This document shows, in pieces, positions 37,537 through 46,378 of a stretch of 64,000 bases of DNA. The DNA is from Candidatus Marimicrobium litorale (GTDB lineage Bacteria; Pseudomonadota; Gammaproteobacteria; Pseudomonadales; Halieaceae), in contig NZ_SHNO01000001.1 in NCBI RefSeq assembly GCF_026262645.1, positions 1,054,001-1,118,000 of the forward strand, given 5' to 3'. A program made the translations under genes and the position numbers. Under the pieces are notes generated by a model. That model saw only the letters and a program-made list of their open reading frames with translations. It was not told the DNA's origin and searched no databases. Position 1 is the first letter of the stretch. Each line of letters starts with the position of its first letter.

Positions 37537-37808
37537 TTGTGCAGATACTACCCCTGACGCTCTCACATCCCGCCGGAGCGCCTCCGCATTGGTGAGCTAA
37601 CGCGCAGCGCAATTGTTCACCATATTTGCGGAGGCATCGACTCTCGTCGCCTGAAGAAACCGCTAGCTGACAATAAGTGGGTATATACGCCCTGCAACAA
37701 GGTCTGGCGTACCACTGGCAATCAGCGTCTCCGCTAGCTCGAATGAGTAGCCACTTGAAGCCCAGATCAGGCACCTCGGAACACTACAATGTGGGATCCA
37801 TGGCCGCA

Positions 37809-39443
37809 TTAGTTGATCTCTACGACCTCGACCAGCGTTTCCCGACGATGCCTAATCGGTCGTGCCGGCCTATCCATTTTGGGGATCACTTTATTCCACC
37901 AGAAATCCACTAATCCTACTTTCCATGCGGCGTAGCCGATATAGCCAGGAATCGTCGAGAAGTCCAAGTGGCGGAGGTGGTCAATAGCACGCTTTACAAA
38001 ATAGATCAGGCGAAGAACCATCGCAGTGAGCGGATACAGCGATTGCTCTTCCGAACTTGCGTGAACGCGTTTCAGCAAGCGATCAAACAACCAGCGCGGC
38101 GGCTGCCAGATGACCAGAAGATAAAGCAGCATGTTGCCCATACGGGGCGGAATGTTGATATAACTGGACGATATCTCCTCGATGTCCACTCCCGCTTCCC
38201 GCAGCGCCTTCTCCATGTTTGTATTAGGAATTGCCCGCAGCGAGTAGATATTGAGCGTAAATGGACGCCCGAATGCATATATCATCTCCAGAGTGTCGAC
38301 GACATCCTGCCGGGTCTCTATCGGGTTATCCATGATGATGTCGTAGGCAGGTGGTATCTGGAACTTCGGCGCGAACCCGGCACAGACGTGAGATGCCGCC
38401 AGCACATCTTCAGGCGGTGTGGGCCGCTGGTAAAAATCGAGTATGCGCTGGGAACCACTCTGCACGCCCATGCGAATGCGGTTCATACCTCCCCAAGTGA
38501 GCACCTGCAACTTGTCCTGTCGCACATAGTTTGGGATCACCCCATAGACCGCGAATGGAATTCCGACTTCCTCACGCCAAATCTCAGCGAATTCTGCGAG
38601 TTGGTCATAGGGTATTGCCATAAAACTGTCGTCGTGGAAACAAACGGTGCTGAGGTAGGGCTGCGTCTGTAATGCGGCTTTTATCTCGGCCACCGCATAC
38701 CGAGCACTGGGGTGACGCAGCTTTCGGTAGCCCACATCGTTTTCGATGAACTTTGTATTGCCGCAGTAGGTGCATTTGAAGGGGCAACCGATTGACCACA
38801 CGGTATTGAACGCGAGTCCGTTAAATCGCAATCGGTCATGCATGCCCATGGGACGAAAACCACTCCCGACCTCGTAAAGGTATTCCTCACCGCCGTGGCG
38901 GGCGAAAGGCAGGGCCTCCATGTCTTCCGAGGTCTGCAATGATAGAAAATCATTGCGAATGACCTCATCATTCTGTCTGAACCAAAAGTTTTTCGTCTCT
39001 GTGTAATCTCTGCCGTTACTGAAGGCCTCATAAAACTGCTCAAAGGCGAACTCCCCCTCCCCCGTGCAGATACCATCTACATCCGCCAGAATGGCATCCT
39101 CAGGATGGATGATCGGGTGTATGCCTCCCCAGATAATCGTACAGTCGGGATTTATCTCTCGTACGCGCTTGATAACCTTCTTGGTAAGGTCAGCGTATCC
39201 GGTCATACTGGAAAAGCCGAGCAAGTCAGAATCAGCCAAATCTCTGGCCATCTCATCGACAGAGTCATCTTGGAACACGCTGGCGCCGGTCTTGCCGGTC
39301 AGGACAGCCAAAGGCGAGCGGATGTTCCCGGTCGACACGAAACAGAAGCGAGCGTCCGGGATAAGTCGTTCGACCTGGCCACAGAATTTACGGAAGCCGC
39401 ACGCCATAATGCCGTCTTCCATGCTTACCATTGTCACTTTCAT
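37809..39443 (-). CDS. Radical SAM protein with degenerate B12-binding-type domain (544 aa)
   Basis: Residues 1-150 resemble the N-terminal cobalamin-binding domain of B12-dependent radical SAM enzymes (IIWGGIHPIIHPEDAI), but the DxHxxG cobalamin-ligand motif is not visible. The radical SAM domain starts near residue 215, with the 4Fe-4S cysteines C220, C224 and C227 in SIGCPFKCTYCG. It continues through CFHDDSFM, RMGVQSGSQRILDFYQR and DIIMDNPIETRQDVVDTLEM. About 90 C-terminal residues are hydrophobic and basic. I chose ATG 39443 (GGTG about 6 bases upstream); an in-frame start 18 codons further upstream lacks such support. Reaction unknown. It stands alone, upstream of the tRNA-Ala region. 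Confidence 0.85.
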   Translation of the reverse strand: MKVTMVSMEDGIMACGFRKFCGQVERLIPDARFCFVSTGNIRSPLAVLTGKTGASVFQDDSVDEMARDLADSDLLGFSSMTGYADLTKKVIKRVREINPDCTIIWGGIHPIIHPEDAILADVDGICTGEGEFAFEQFYEAFSNGRDYTETKNFWFRQNDEVIRNDFLSLQTSEDMEALPFARHGGEEYLYEVGSGFRPMGMHDRLRFNGLAFNTVWSIGCPFKCTYCGNTKFIENDVGYRKLRHPSARYAVAEIKAALQTQPYLSTVCFHDDSFMAIPYDQLAEFAEIWREEVGIPFAVYGVIPNYVRQDKLQVLTWGGMNRIRMGVQSGSQRILDFYQRPTPPEDVLAASHVCAGFAPKFQIPPAYDIIMDNPIETRQDVVDTLEMIYAFGRPFTLNIYSLRAIPNTNMEKALREAGVDIEEISSSYINIPPRMGNMLLYLLVIWQPPRWLFDRLLKRVHASSEEQSLYPLTAMVLRLIYFVKRAIDHLRHLDFSTIPGYIGYAAWKVGLVDFWWNKVIPKMDRPARPIRHRRETLVEVVEIN

Positions 39444-39671
39444 AAGTTGCACCCACCCACCTTTCTGCCTGAATACACTATACTCCCTGCCTGCCAAGCG
39501 CAGTTAACATATTGAAGATCTAGTTCACAGTATTCAGCAGTTGCGTTCTACGGTGTTGCAATCCACAAAAATATAGCAAAAACAACAGCTTAGCCAAAAT
39601 TTTGTTGAAAAGAGATAAAAATCCGGCAATTTCAACCCCAGAGTGGGGCAAAATTTAAGCCACAAAAAAAG

Positions 39672-39697
39672 AGGGTAGAAAATTTTCCTAGCCCATT
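39672..39697 (-). terminator. Rho-independent terminator of tRNA-Ala transcript
   Basis: Read on the minus strand, GGG-TAG-AAAA / TTTT-CTA-CCC arms (39673-39694) form an imperfect hairpin. It is followed by TC and a run of seven T residues (39664-39670), about 20 bases after the tRNA 3' end. A second hairpin with CCCC-AGAGT-GGGG arms lies further on near 39640. Confidence 0.65.
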
Positions 39698-39716
39698 TGA
39701 AGTCACTACGTTGATT

Positions 39717-39792
39717 TGGTGGAGCTAAGCGGGATCGAACCGCTGACCTCAACACTGCCAGTGTTGCGCTCTCCCAGCTGAGCTATAGCCCC
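39717..39792 (-). tRNA. tRNA-Ala (anticodon GGC)
   Basis: A complete 76-nt cloverleaf including an encoded CCA end. The acceptor arms GGGGCTA and TAGCTCC pair with a G3:U70 wobble, the established alanine identity element. The anticodon loop reads CTGGCAG, giving anticodon GGC, and the T-arm contains GGTTCGATCC. The D-arm AGCTCAGCTGGGAGAGC is normal. It reads codons GCC and GCU. Confidence 0.97.
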
Positions 39793-39863
39793 AGTGAACT
39801 GGCTTGTGGCGGGGGCGAATGCATTTCTTACGCGCCCTGAGTAACATGAAAAACCGCCCAAAG

Positions 39864-39918
39864 AACTTGCTAAGCGTTTGATCAAACGAAACTTTTTAAA
39901 TTAGTAGCGCAGCAAGTT
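39864..39918. repeat. Nested inverted repeats upstream of tRNA-Ala
   Basis: Arms AACTTGCT (39864-39871) and AGCAAGTT (39911-39918) enclose a perfect 14-bp palindrome CGTTTGATCAAACG (39875-39888) and an AT-rich stretch. The structure sits between the tRNA and the DUF4345 gene, in divergent promoter space. Confidence 0.6.
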
Positions 39919-40032
39919 GGAGCGCATTTTAGTGGTGCCCTGCCGCCCTGTCAACAGTCGCAAGCCCTTGTGCTAAGCTTGCTGACAAGATTCGCCAGCG
40001 ACGCCGCCCGAGCACAAAACAAGGAGAGAACA

Positions 40033-40410
40033 ATGTTAGGCAAGCTTATCCTGTGGGTGTCTACCCTCGCTTTCATTTCATACGGTGTCATGTGCCTGAT
40101 AGACCCAACTCTGCCTGCTGAAATGGCGGGCCTGGCGATTCTTTCAGGTGACGGCCTTGCCGAACTGGGCGCAATGTATGGCGGCTTACAGACAGCCTAC
40201 GGGGTGTTTTGCCTGCTGGGCGCATTACGAACCGATCTCTATCGGCCCGCCCTTACCTCTTTGGTGCTGATGATGGGCGGACTCGCCATAGCCCGCCTTT
40301 ACACTGCCGTCATGGCCGATGCGGGGTTGGGTGGTTACACCTACGGAGCCATTGCATTCGAATCTGCTATGGCAATTCTGTCTTTCATAGCACTTAGGAA
40401 AACCAGCTAG
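40033..40410 (+). CDS. DUF4345-type small membrane protein (125 aa)
   Basis: Four hydrophobic segments: LILWVSTLAFISYGVMCLI near the N-terminus, LGAMYGGLQTAYGVFCLLGA, ALTSLVLMMGGLAIARLYTAV, and AIAFESAMAILSFIAL at the end. The ELGAMYGGLQ motif in the second segment and the overall size match DUF4345 proteins, whose function is unknown. The ATG at 40033 has a strong AAGGAGA signal about 6 bases upstream; the frame is open further up, but that start is much weaker. Single gene. An integral inner-membrane location is predicted. Confidence 0.88.
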   Translation: MLGKLILWVSTLAFISYGVMCLIDPTLPAEMAGLAILSGDGLAELGAMYGGLQTAYGVFCLLGALRTDLYRPALTSLVLMMGGLAIARLYTAVMADAGLGGYTYGAIAFESAMAILSFIALRKTS

Positions 40411-40428
40411 GTACCGGCGGTCAGGCTC

Positions 40429-41097
40429 TCAATCAGACGACTCACTCCTCAAGCCCGGCCCTGTATTTTCTGCGGCGCAGATAAACAGTCCCTCTGCCGA
40501 GGCCGTTACCTCGCCACCGACGCGCATCTCACCTCGGCACAATTGCTTACGCCCGTCCTGACGCACATTTTTACCCCATAGTTCAATCGGAGTGTTGAGC
40601 GGCGTCTTCCGGCGATAACGAATGGTGAGGGTGCCCGTAAAACCCGCGGTACCGGAAATAACATTCGACATGGCGAGTAACTCGTCGAACACAGCGGCAA
40701 TCATTCCCCCGTGCACACTGTCCGGCGGACCTGCGTACGTAGGGGAGAATACGATTTCGCCGCCGACCTCGCCCTCCGCTTTTTTCCACAGGTGCAGTGG
40801 CAGAGACACCGGGTTACGCTTGCCGCTGATGGGACTATAGGGCATGCAGGCCGTCAGGTCGTCCTCCTTCCAGGGAAAACCGGGTATATCGCTGCCTACC
40901 GAGATAGTCGACCAGCCCTCACCGGTTTGCAGCCACGGCTGCAGCGCCTTCACAGCTTCTTGCACATGATTTGTGGCCTCAGCGAGGACCTCATCCGGCG
41001 CGTTGCTGCAGCGCAGATATCGAATCAACTGGGCCACGTCACGGTTTACCGCCTCGGGCAGACCCTCGTTGTATCGCTCGGTGTCCTTGTCCAACAT
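40429..41097 (-). CDS. PaaI/hotdog-fold thioesterase family protein (222 aa)
   Basis: The C-terminal 130 residues form a hotdog fold with the PaaI-type motif HGGMIAAVFDEL, in which the His and Asp support acyl-CoA hydrolysis, and GTLTIRYRRKTPLNTPIELWG. The first 90 residues are an additional helical region (VAQLIRYLRCSNAP, ATNHVQEAVKALQPWL). Such extended thioesterases are frequent in marine gammaproteobacteria and actinobacteria. It probably hydrolyses a medium-size or aromatic acyl-CoA. It is divergent from slyD; no Shine-Dalgarno stands out. Confidence 0.87.
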   Translation of the reverse strand: MLDKDTERYNEGLPEAVNRDVAQLIRYLRCSNAPDEVLAEATNHVQEAVKALQPWLQTGEGWSTISVGSDIPGFPWKEDDLTACMPYSPISGKRNPVSLPLHLWKKAEGEVGGEIVFSPTYAGPPDSVHGGMIAAVFDELLAMSNVISGTAGFTGTLTIRYRRKTPLNTPIELWGKNVRQDGRKQLCRGEMRVGGEVTASAEGLFICAAENTGPGLRSESSD

Positions 41098-41211
41098 TAA
41101 CCATCCTCAATGCAAATTATTAGGAAACCATGTTCGCCGATTCCAGCACCCTCGGCAACGCAATAGGTGCACTGAATTGAACTCCGATGAGATTGCGGCA
41201 TTATCACAGGC

Positions 41212-41217
41212 TATAAT
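41212..41217 (+). promoter_or_regulatory. Candidate -10 element for slyD
   Basis: A perfect TATAAT lies about 50 bp before the slyD start. The best -35-like hexamer (TTGCGG at 41193) is only 13 bp away, so the -35 match is poor. The call rests mainly on the -10 sequence and position. Confidence 0.45.
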
Positions 41218-41268
41218 CGCCACACGCGTTTTTATTTTACCGCCAACTGCACCTGCAATTCGGAGAAC

Positions 41269-41757
41269 ATGCCCTTGAACATAGCTGCTGAAGCAGTCGT
41301 CACTTTCCACTACACCCTGCGCGACGGTGAAGGGGTAGCGTTGGAGACATCTCGTGACGGCGAACCTACTGCCTACCTGCACGGGTCAAACAGTATTATT
41401 CCGGGGCTGGAAAAGACCATGACGGGGCGTGAAAAGGGAGAGACGTTCAGCGTCACTGTCGACCCGAAAGAAAGCTACGGTGAAAGGCAGGAAGGCAAGA
41501 CGCAACGGGTACCGATCAAGCACCTGATATTCAAAGGCAAGCTGCGTGCGGGGGATACGGCACAACTGAATACACGGGAAGGCAGACGAGCCGTCACTGT
41601 GATCAAGGCGGGGAGGCACTCAGCGGATATCGATACCAACCACCCCTTGGCGGGGCGCACATTAGTGTTTGAAATCGAAATCAATGATGTGCGTGCCGCT
41701 ACAGCTGAAGAACTAGCCCACGGGCACGCTCATGGCCCGGGTGGGCATCAACACTAA
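41269..41757 (+). CDS. slyD: FKBP-type peptidyl-prolyl isomerase SlyD (162 aa)
   Basis: Prolyl isomerase and metallochaperone of the SlyD type. The FKBP fold is split by an IF insertion (about residues 65-130, with VDPKESYGERQEGKTQRVP before it), and LHGSNSIIPGLEKTM plus AGRTLVFEIEINDV are hallmark segments. The C-terminus ends with a His-rich stretch (HGHAHGPGGHQH) that can bind nickel or other metals. Length and organisation are normal. GGAGAA lies close before the ATG. It is divergent from the thioesterase gene and convergent with gltX. A candidate -10 lies about 50 bases upstream. Confidence 0.95.
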   Translation: MPLNIAAEAVVTFHYTLRDGEGVALETSRDGEPTAYLHGSNSIIPGLEKTMTGREKGETFSVTVDPKESYGERQEGKTQRVPIKHLIFKGKLRAGDTAQLNTREGRRAVTVIKAGRHSADIDTNHPLAGRTLVFEIEINDVRAATAEELAHGHAHGPGGHQH

Positions 41758-41902
41758 CGCTCGCAGCCCATGTTCTTCAAACAGAGATTTTCCCCGCGAG
41801 ATAGAACGCGGAGCCGATGCCAACGCGGCTAACAAGCGCAGTATAAGACAGGTCGCGTGTAGTCCGACCGAGACGAATCAGGAGGCAATATTGATCATCC
41901 TG

Positions 41903-43393
41903 TCAAAGTGCACCTAGCGCCATGTATTCCTTATCCAGTCGCTTGGCTGCCTTTTTGGAGACACCTCCCAGCACCTCTACCGCGTGGCGTATTCTCGCAC
42001 GACTCATATCGGGCCCCAGCATTGCCATTGAATCGACGACCGAAAACGATGCACTACTGCCGGCGATTGCAATGAACAGGGGGGCGAGCAAATCCTTTAT
42101 CTTGATATCCAGTGCATCCGCCAGTCCTTTCATGTCATCCCAGATAAGGTCCCGCGTCCATTCTCGTCGGGCTTCAAGGCGCCAAAGTGCAAACTGTAAA
42201 ACTTTTATAATCGCCTCGCGATCCCCTTTTACCGAGTCAAAACTCGCCTCGCTCAGGGGTAATATGCCGGACACAAGAAACCCGGCCAAAGGGGCAAGAT
42301 CACTGAGAGTCTCCATACGCTGACGAGCATGGGGCAAAACTCGCATAAGGTTATCCCTGTTAAAGGCCCAATCTACCAGTCGGTCCGCCAGCGCCTCGTC
42401 GTCAAAGTCTTCTCGAAGCCACATGCCGTTCAGCCAGCTCAGCTTCTCCCGATCGAATATGGGCCCGCCCAGAGACACGCGCTGAATATCGAAGTCATCT
42501 ATCATCTCACTGAGAGTAAACTTTTCACGCTCATCGGGCATCGACCAACCCATACGCCCCAGGTAATTGATAAGGGCCTCGGGCAGAAAACCCATTCGTT
42601 CGTAGTAAAGAATGCTGGTGGGGTTCTTCCGTTTACTCAACTTCGATTTGTCAGGGTTACGCAGCAGGGGCAAATGGCACAGCTGCGGCATGTCCCATTT
42701 GAAGTATTCGTAAAGTAGCTTGTGCTTGGGCGCCGAGTTGATCCATTCCTCACCACGCAGTACGTGGGTGATACCCATAAGATGATCGTCCACCACGTTC
42801 GCCAGGTGATAGGTGGGCATGCCGTCTGACTTCAGCAGAATCTGCGCATCAATCATTCCCCAGTCAAGTTCGATGTCGCCACGCAACATATCCCGCACAA
42901 CACAAACCCCCTCCTCCTCTGGCACCAACAACCGGATTACATACGGATCGCCCCTGTCTTCCCGGGCAGCAACTTCCTCGTCGGCAAGTCTCAGATCCGA
43001 GGGCTTGAGCGCAGTGCTATGCCCCCCCGCGCGCCGCGCCTCACGCAGTGCGTCCAGCTCCGCAGCTGTGCGATAGCAGCGAAACGCGTTACCCGCAGCA
43101 ACCAGTTGATCCGCATGCTCACGGTACAGGTCCATGCGCTCGCTTTGCCGATAGGGTCCATTGTCGCCGCCAATATCGGGACCCTCATCCCATGTGAGCC
43201 CGAGCCAGCGCAGTGAATCGAGGATGGCCTGTTCTGATTCAGGCGTGCTACGTGTCTGGTCTGTATCTTCAATGCGCAGCAGGAATTGACCGCCGTGAGC
43301 GCGGGCAAAACACAGATTAAAAAGGGCGATATAGGCGGTCCCCACATGGGGATCTCCGGTAGGCGAAGGCGCAACGCGCGTACGTACGGTCAT
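41903..43393 (-). CDS. gltX: Glutamate--tRNA ligase (496 aa)
   Basis: Charges tRNA-Glu with glutamate. Class I signatures are present: the HIGH-like motif in [12 protein letters not shown] near the N-terminus and the KMSKS-like [11 protein letters not shown]. Also visible are [13 protein letters not shown] and [15 protein letters not shown]. The C-terminal helical anticodon-binding region is complete to the end. The DPHVGTAY form is characteristic of one of the two gammaproteobacterial GltX types. The stop lies 145 bp from slyD, which is convergent. The next gene upstream in the same direction is an NTF2-like gene. Confidence 0.96.
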   Translation of the reverse strand: MTVRTRVAPSPTGDPHVGTAYIALFNLCFARAHGGQFLLRIEDTDQTRSTPESEQAILDSLRWLGLTWDEGPDIGGDNGPYRQSERMDLYREHADQLVAAGNAFRCYRTAAELDALREARRAGGHSTALKPSDLRLADEEVAAREDRGDPYVIRLLVPEEEGVCVVRDMLRGDIELDWGMIDAQILLKSDGMPTYHLANVVDDHLMGITHVLRGEEWINSAPKHKLLYEYFKWDMPQLCHLPLLRNPDKSKLSKRKNPTSILYYERMGFLPEALINYLGRMGWSMPDEREKFTLSEMIDDFDIQRVSLGGPIFDREKLSWLNGMWLREDFDDEALADRLVDWAFNRDNLMRVLPHARQRMETLSDLAPLAGFLVSGILPLSEASFDSVKGDREAIIKVLQFALWRLEARREWTRDLIWDDMKGLADALDIKIKDLLAPLFIAIAGSSASFSVVDSMAMLGPDMSRARIRHAVEVLGGVSKKAAKRLDKEYMALGAL

Positions 43394-43441
43394 GAGTCTA
43401 CGGTGTCGTCGTTAAAAGCCACGATTATACGGTGTCATCGG

Positions 43442-44311
43442 TCACGCAGACCAGTAAAAGCTGACCCCGTCAATCTGCAGGCTGCGCCGTTGCAGTTTGA
43501 ATAGTGCGACACCCCGATAGTCGCGCTCACCCTGCTGGTAGTGCACGGTTGCTGACACCACATCACCTGCAGCGAGCACCTTGCTGAGAACGACTACCCC
43601 ATCCTCTTTCAGCATGTCTTGCAGCGGGCGCCTGCCGCCAAAACCGGGGGCATCGACGCTGGGCAAAGCGTGCAACTCAAAAAGGGCCGTGAGTTCCGCC
43701 TGCTTATGCGCATTAAAATATTCTGCAAAGCGGATAGCCTGCTGCTTGCCGGCCTCTCCCACGCCAAACAGCGCACGCGCAAAGCCCAGCATTCCGCCCC
43801 ATCCAAGATGGCGCAGCAGGCGCAATGCGGATGCAAGCCCCACCCGCAAGAAAGGCCAACCGCTTGCCATCTGCTGCTTCAGCATAGGCAGAAGCTCCCA
43901 GTGCGCCGCAAGACGGGCAATCTTGAGTTCACCTTCCTGTATGCAAAGCTCATAGAGCAGATGCACAGGGACATACACTGTAACCTGCGTGGACATGTCT
44001 ATTTGGATAGTGAGATCACGCATGATCTGCAACCCGCTGACATTGTCACGGTCCACATGAAACTGTATCTCGTTAGGCGCGATAAACGTGTCATAAAAAG
44101 CGCCCAGTCGTGACGCGGTGCGAGCGCCGCCGCGATCCTGCGGGACACCGCTGATATGGGGCGCCGACCCTACCGGATCTTCCACCACACTGTTTTGAGC
44201 GAAGAGGTCGATCCAGCCCCTACGATCCTTGTTCGCCACAGCCCGTGGTGAACGCTCAGCAAAAGCGATACATTCGCCGGTCGTGAACATTGGTGATGCA
44301 CCTGATGACAT
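43442..44311 (-). CDS. NTF2-like/ketosteroid-isomerase-related protein (289 aa)
   Basis: The first 130 residues read as a SnoaL/NTF2-like fold (AVANKDRRGWIDLFAQNSVVEDPVGS, then FYDTFIAPNEIQF and RDLTIQIDMSTQVTVYVPVHLLYE). About 100 residues of helical sequence follow, and then a second small domain with FNAHKQAELTALFELH and GDVVSATVHYQQGERDYRGVALF. It may hold two NTF2-like units. ATG 44311 is chosen for the AGGAAAGG just upstream; 14 more codons are open further up. An isomerase or binding role on a hydrophobic ligand is possible, but key catalytic residues cannot be assigned. Confidence 0.78.
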   Translation of the reverse strand: MSSGASPMFTTGECIAFAERSPRAVANKDRRGWIDLFAQNSVVEDPVGSAPHISGVPQDRGGARTASRLGAFYDTFIAPNEIQFHVDRDNVSGLQIMRDLTIQIDMSTQVTVYVPVHLLYELCIQEGELKIARLAAHWELLPMLKQQMASGWPFLRVGLASALRLLRHLGWGGMLGFARALFGVGEAGKQQAIRFAEYFNAHKQAELTALFELHALPSVDAPGFGGRRPLQDMLKEDGVVVLSKVLAAGDVVSATVHYQQGERDYRGVALFKLQRRSLQIDGVSFYWSA

Positions 44312-44389
44312 AACCTTTCCTGTGTCCCTGCACGCTCGTTCCCGGGACCGCACGCCTGCCGCGGCCTAGGCATCTATTCCCTGAAGCAT

Positions 44390-44395
44390 TATACT
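44390..44395 (+). promoter_or_regulatory. Candidate -10 element before the TPP riboswitch
   Basis: TATACT sits about 10 bases before the riboswitch aptamer and could give a transcript that starts at the first aptamer bases. No convincing -35 lies 17 bp upstream. Confidence 0.4.
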
Positions 44396-44403
44396 GGCGG
44401 CTG

Positions 44404-44498
44404 AGCGCTAAGGGGTGGCTTGAGGCCTGAGATGTCTGCAATCGTAGACAAACTCTTGAACCTGATCCGGGTCATACCGGCGTAGGAATCGGTGCGGT
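44404..44498 (+). ncRNA. TPP (thiamine pyrophosphate) riboswitch, THI element
   Basis: The conserved THI-box blocks are present in order: AGGGGTG, the CTGAGA of GGCCTGAGA, then TTGAACCTGATCCGGGTCAT and ACCGGCGTAGGAA. Pyrimidine- and pyrophosphate-sensing helices are intact. Base 44498 is an approximate end. Binding of TPP would reduce expression of the downstream short ORF and the PnuC-type transporter. The sequestering helix is not resolved by eye. Confidence 0.93.
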
Positions 44499-44563
44499 TT
44501 TACCCATCCGACGTCGGCCTCCCGGTCTCTCAACCACTAGAGGCTAATTGTGCTTACGCACTC

Positions 44564-44698
44564 ATGCGCTATACCCCATTCAGACCGGCACTGCTGGCTC
44601 TCATGGTCGTAAGCAGCGGCACAACTTTAGCGGTCAATGATTTGACCCATCACGAGGATAGAGCATTGTCACTGCAAATTGACAGGATGTCGCCTTGA
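44564..44698 (+). pseudogene. Orphan 44-codon signal-peptide ORF behind the riboswitch, possible remnant
   Basis: The ORF starts at ATG 44564, just after the riboswitch, and encodes a signal-peptide-like sequence (RPALLALMVVSSGTTLA) and then a short polar tail before TGA. In related bacteria TPP riboswitches often precede a TonB-dependent receptor and pnuT. Here only this leader-sized piece and about 180 bp of non-coding sequence stand between riboswitch and transporter. A deletion remnant of such a receptor is the simplest explanation but is inference; a small genuine leader peptide is the alternative. There is no clear ribosome-binding site. Confidence 0.4.
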
Positions 44699-44877
44699 TG
44701 AAGACCATCGGCAGTGTCTAGATGATGCGCGGGCTGTACTTTGGCACAGACACCAGAGACGAAAATGCTGCATTTGCTAACAATACCTGTGAACAGCTTG
44801 GCGAGCACCGGGCCTGCAGCGCCGAGAAGCGCTGTCGTTTTCGATGAATTGCCAGTGTGCATAATGGAAGCACTGCT

Positions 44878-45453
44878 ATGACAGATGGCCTGACACTCGC
44901 TCTGCTGGCAGAGGTGCTTGCCAGCGGAGCCAACCTGCTCTACGTGCTCCTTTTGATACGAGAGCGAATAAGCTGCTGGGCTTTCGGAATTATTGGCAGC
45001 CTGCTCAGCGTATGCCTGTTTATTGACGCTAGGTTGTATTCGGAGTCGGTGCTTTACCTGTTCTATGCCGCCATGGCGGTATGGGGCTGGCTCCGATGGC
45101 ACAGGCGAGAGGCAGTAGCGGATAATCCAGTGACACGTTGGCAGTTGGCACAACATCTGCGGGCAATCGTTGTGGCGGCACTGCTGGCTTTGGGGCTGGG
45201 CTTCAGCCTGCATTTCTACAGTGACGCTGAAAGACCGCTATTCGACGCCTTCACCACCGTCTTCAGCTTTCTGGGGACCTACCTGCAAATCAATAAGGTG
45301 CTGGAATCCTGGCTTTATTGGATCATCCTAAACGTGGCCTCGGTCTGGCTATACCTCGATAGTGGCCTGGCAGTTTATGCGGCGCTCATGGTTTTTTATG
45401 CGCTGCTCTCGGTATCGGGCTACCTGCAGTGGCGCCGTTCACCGGTTCAATAG
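44878..45453 (+). CDS. PnuC-family transporter, probable thiamine transporter PnuT (191 aa)
   Basis: Integral membrane transporter of the PnuC (nicotinamide mononucleotide/riboside) family. The SWEET-like membrane bundle includes LIRERISCWAFGIIGSLLSVCLF, YLFYAAMAVWGWLRW, the loop before HLRAIVVAALLALG, and the end segment LYLDSGLAVYAALMVFYALLS. Because a TPP riboswitch controls this transcript, the substrate is more likely thiamine (PnuT) than nicotinamide. ATG 44878 with GGAAG about 7 bases upstream is chosen; the frame extends 7 codons upstream to a GTG. No thiamine kinase gene follows, and the next gene is convergent. Confidence 0.9.
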   Translation: MTDGLTLALLAEVLASGANLLYVLLLIRERISCWAFGIIGSLLSVCLFIDARLYSESVLYLFYAAMAVWGWLRWHRREAVADNPVTRWQLAQHLRAIVVAALLALGLGFSLHFYSDAERPLFDAFTTVFSFLGTYLQINKVLESWLYWIILNVASVWLYLDSGLAVYAALMVFYALLSVSGYLQWRRSPVQ

Positions 45454-45574
45454 CGAACATTATTACAGGATTTTCGAACTGCCGATAAATTAAACCGCAC
45501 ACCCCGGTGTCCGAACGATCGCGGAAAAATACCGTGGGCAATGTCTATATCTCAACCTGCGCTGCGCCGTGCAA

Positions 45575-46027
45575 CTAACTTCCGGTGCCGCTCGGAGGCG
45601 GCAGATTTCTGCTCTTGTTATGTTGCTCGATATACTCGTCTACAGCCTCCGACCGCTCAGCTTCGAGTTGTTGAAAATAAGCCGCTTGGCCAGAGGGCGA
45701 ATCCTGCCAGAGTTGTTTGATGCCCAAGTCAAAATCCTTCCTGGTCATATTTGTCTGGTCTGCATAGCGACCTAATTTCACCGTGTCATCAAGCGTCTGA
45801 TCTAATTGACTCCATTGTTTGTAATCCGCTGGCACTGCCGATTTATAGGCAACGTCTATGCACAAAGCCTGCTTGTAATAAGACTGGCGCTGTTCCATTG
45901 CGCAATTACCGGCCTCCTTCCTTGCCGACTCAAATGCCTTGTTGACCTGAGTTTGTGGCGACGCACACCCTAGCGCGATCGACATGAAAGCGAATACGCA
46001 AGTCAGCCTGCCCATCCTGTTTCCCAT
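45575..46027 (-). CDS. Small hypothetical lipoprotein (150 aa)
   Basis: The signal peptide with lipobox ALGC (LTCVFAFMSIALGC) predicts a lipid-anchored envelope protein. The mature part is helical and charged, with two Cys (GNCAMEQ and ALCIDVAY) that could form a disulfide and a C-terminal PPPSGTGS tail. I recognise no family. ATG 46027 is preferred because GGAAG lies upstream; the frame is open for 31 codons more. It is convergent with pnuT and monocistronic. Confidence 0.78.
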   Translation of the reverse strand: MGNRMGRLTCVFAFMSIALGCASPQTQVNKAFESARKEAGNCAMEQRQSYYKQALCIDVAYKSAVPADYKQWSQLDQTLDDTVKLGRYADQTNMTRKDFDLGIKQLWQDSPSGQAAYFQQLEAERSEAVDEYIEQHNKSRNLPPPSGTGS

Positions 46028-46378
46028 AATGCTTGCTTCCTTTCTTTTTTTATCTTTCAGAGCATTAGACCAGAGTGGAAGAATTACGACAATCACTCTC
46101 AAGGCCATCATCCCGACCATGCCTTACCCAACAGCAACCATGACGCGGCAACAATCGATCGATGCCCCTGCCCCTGACCCCGATCCTGGCCGCTTTTTCA
46201 TACGCCCCCTGCAACGATCAGAACATCGATGTAGTCTCACTAACAAGCGCTGCTGCCTATGGGCGTGGCCATGCGCCCTACTCGGCGCAACTGAAATAGT
46301 ATCGCGTGCTCTGCGGTGCGCGATATCTCCAGCGAATTCTTTTACAATAGGGCTGCCCGATCACTGGACCACTCCTTC
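46028..46378. other. Intergenic region upstream of dusA
   Basis: About 350 bp. A TACAAT hexamer at 46343-46348, about 30 bases before the dusA start, is a plausible -10, but no good -35 is visible. No gene is supported; a plus-strand frame of 132 codons across this stretch overlaps both neighbours and lacks a protein-like composition. Confidence 0.4.

Noticed and set aside
39717-39918. Integrative element attachment site at tRNA-Ala
   Set aside because: No integrase, no duplicated tRNA end and no foreign gene block on either side.
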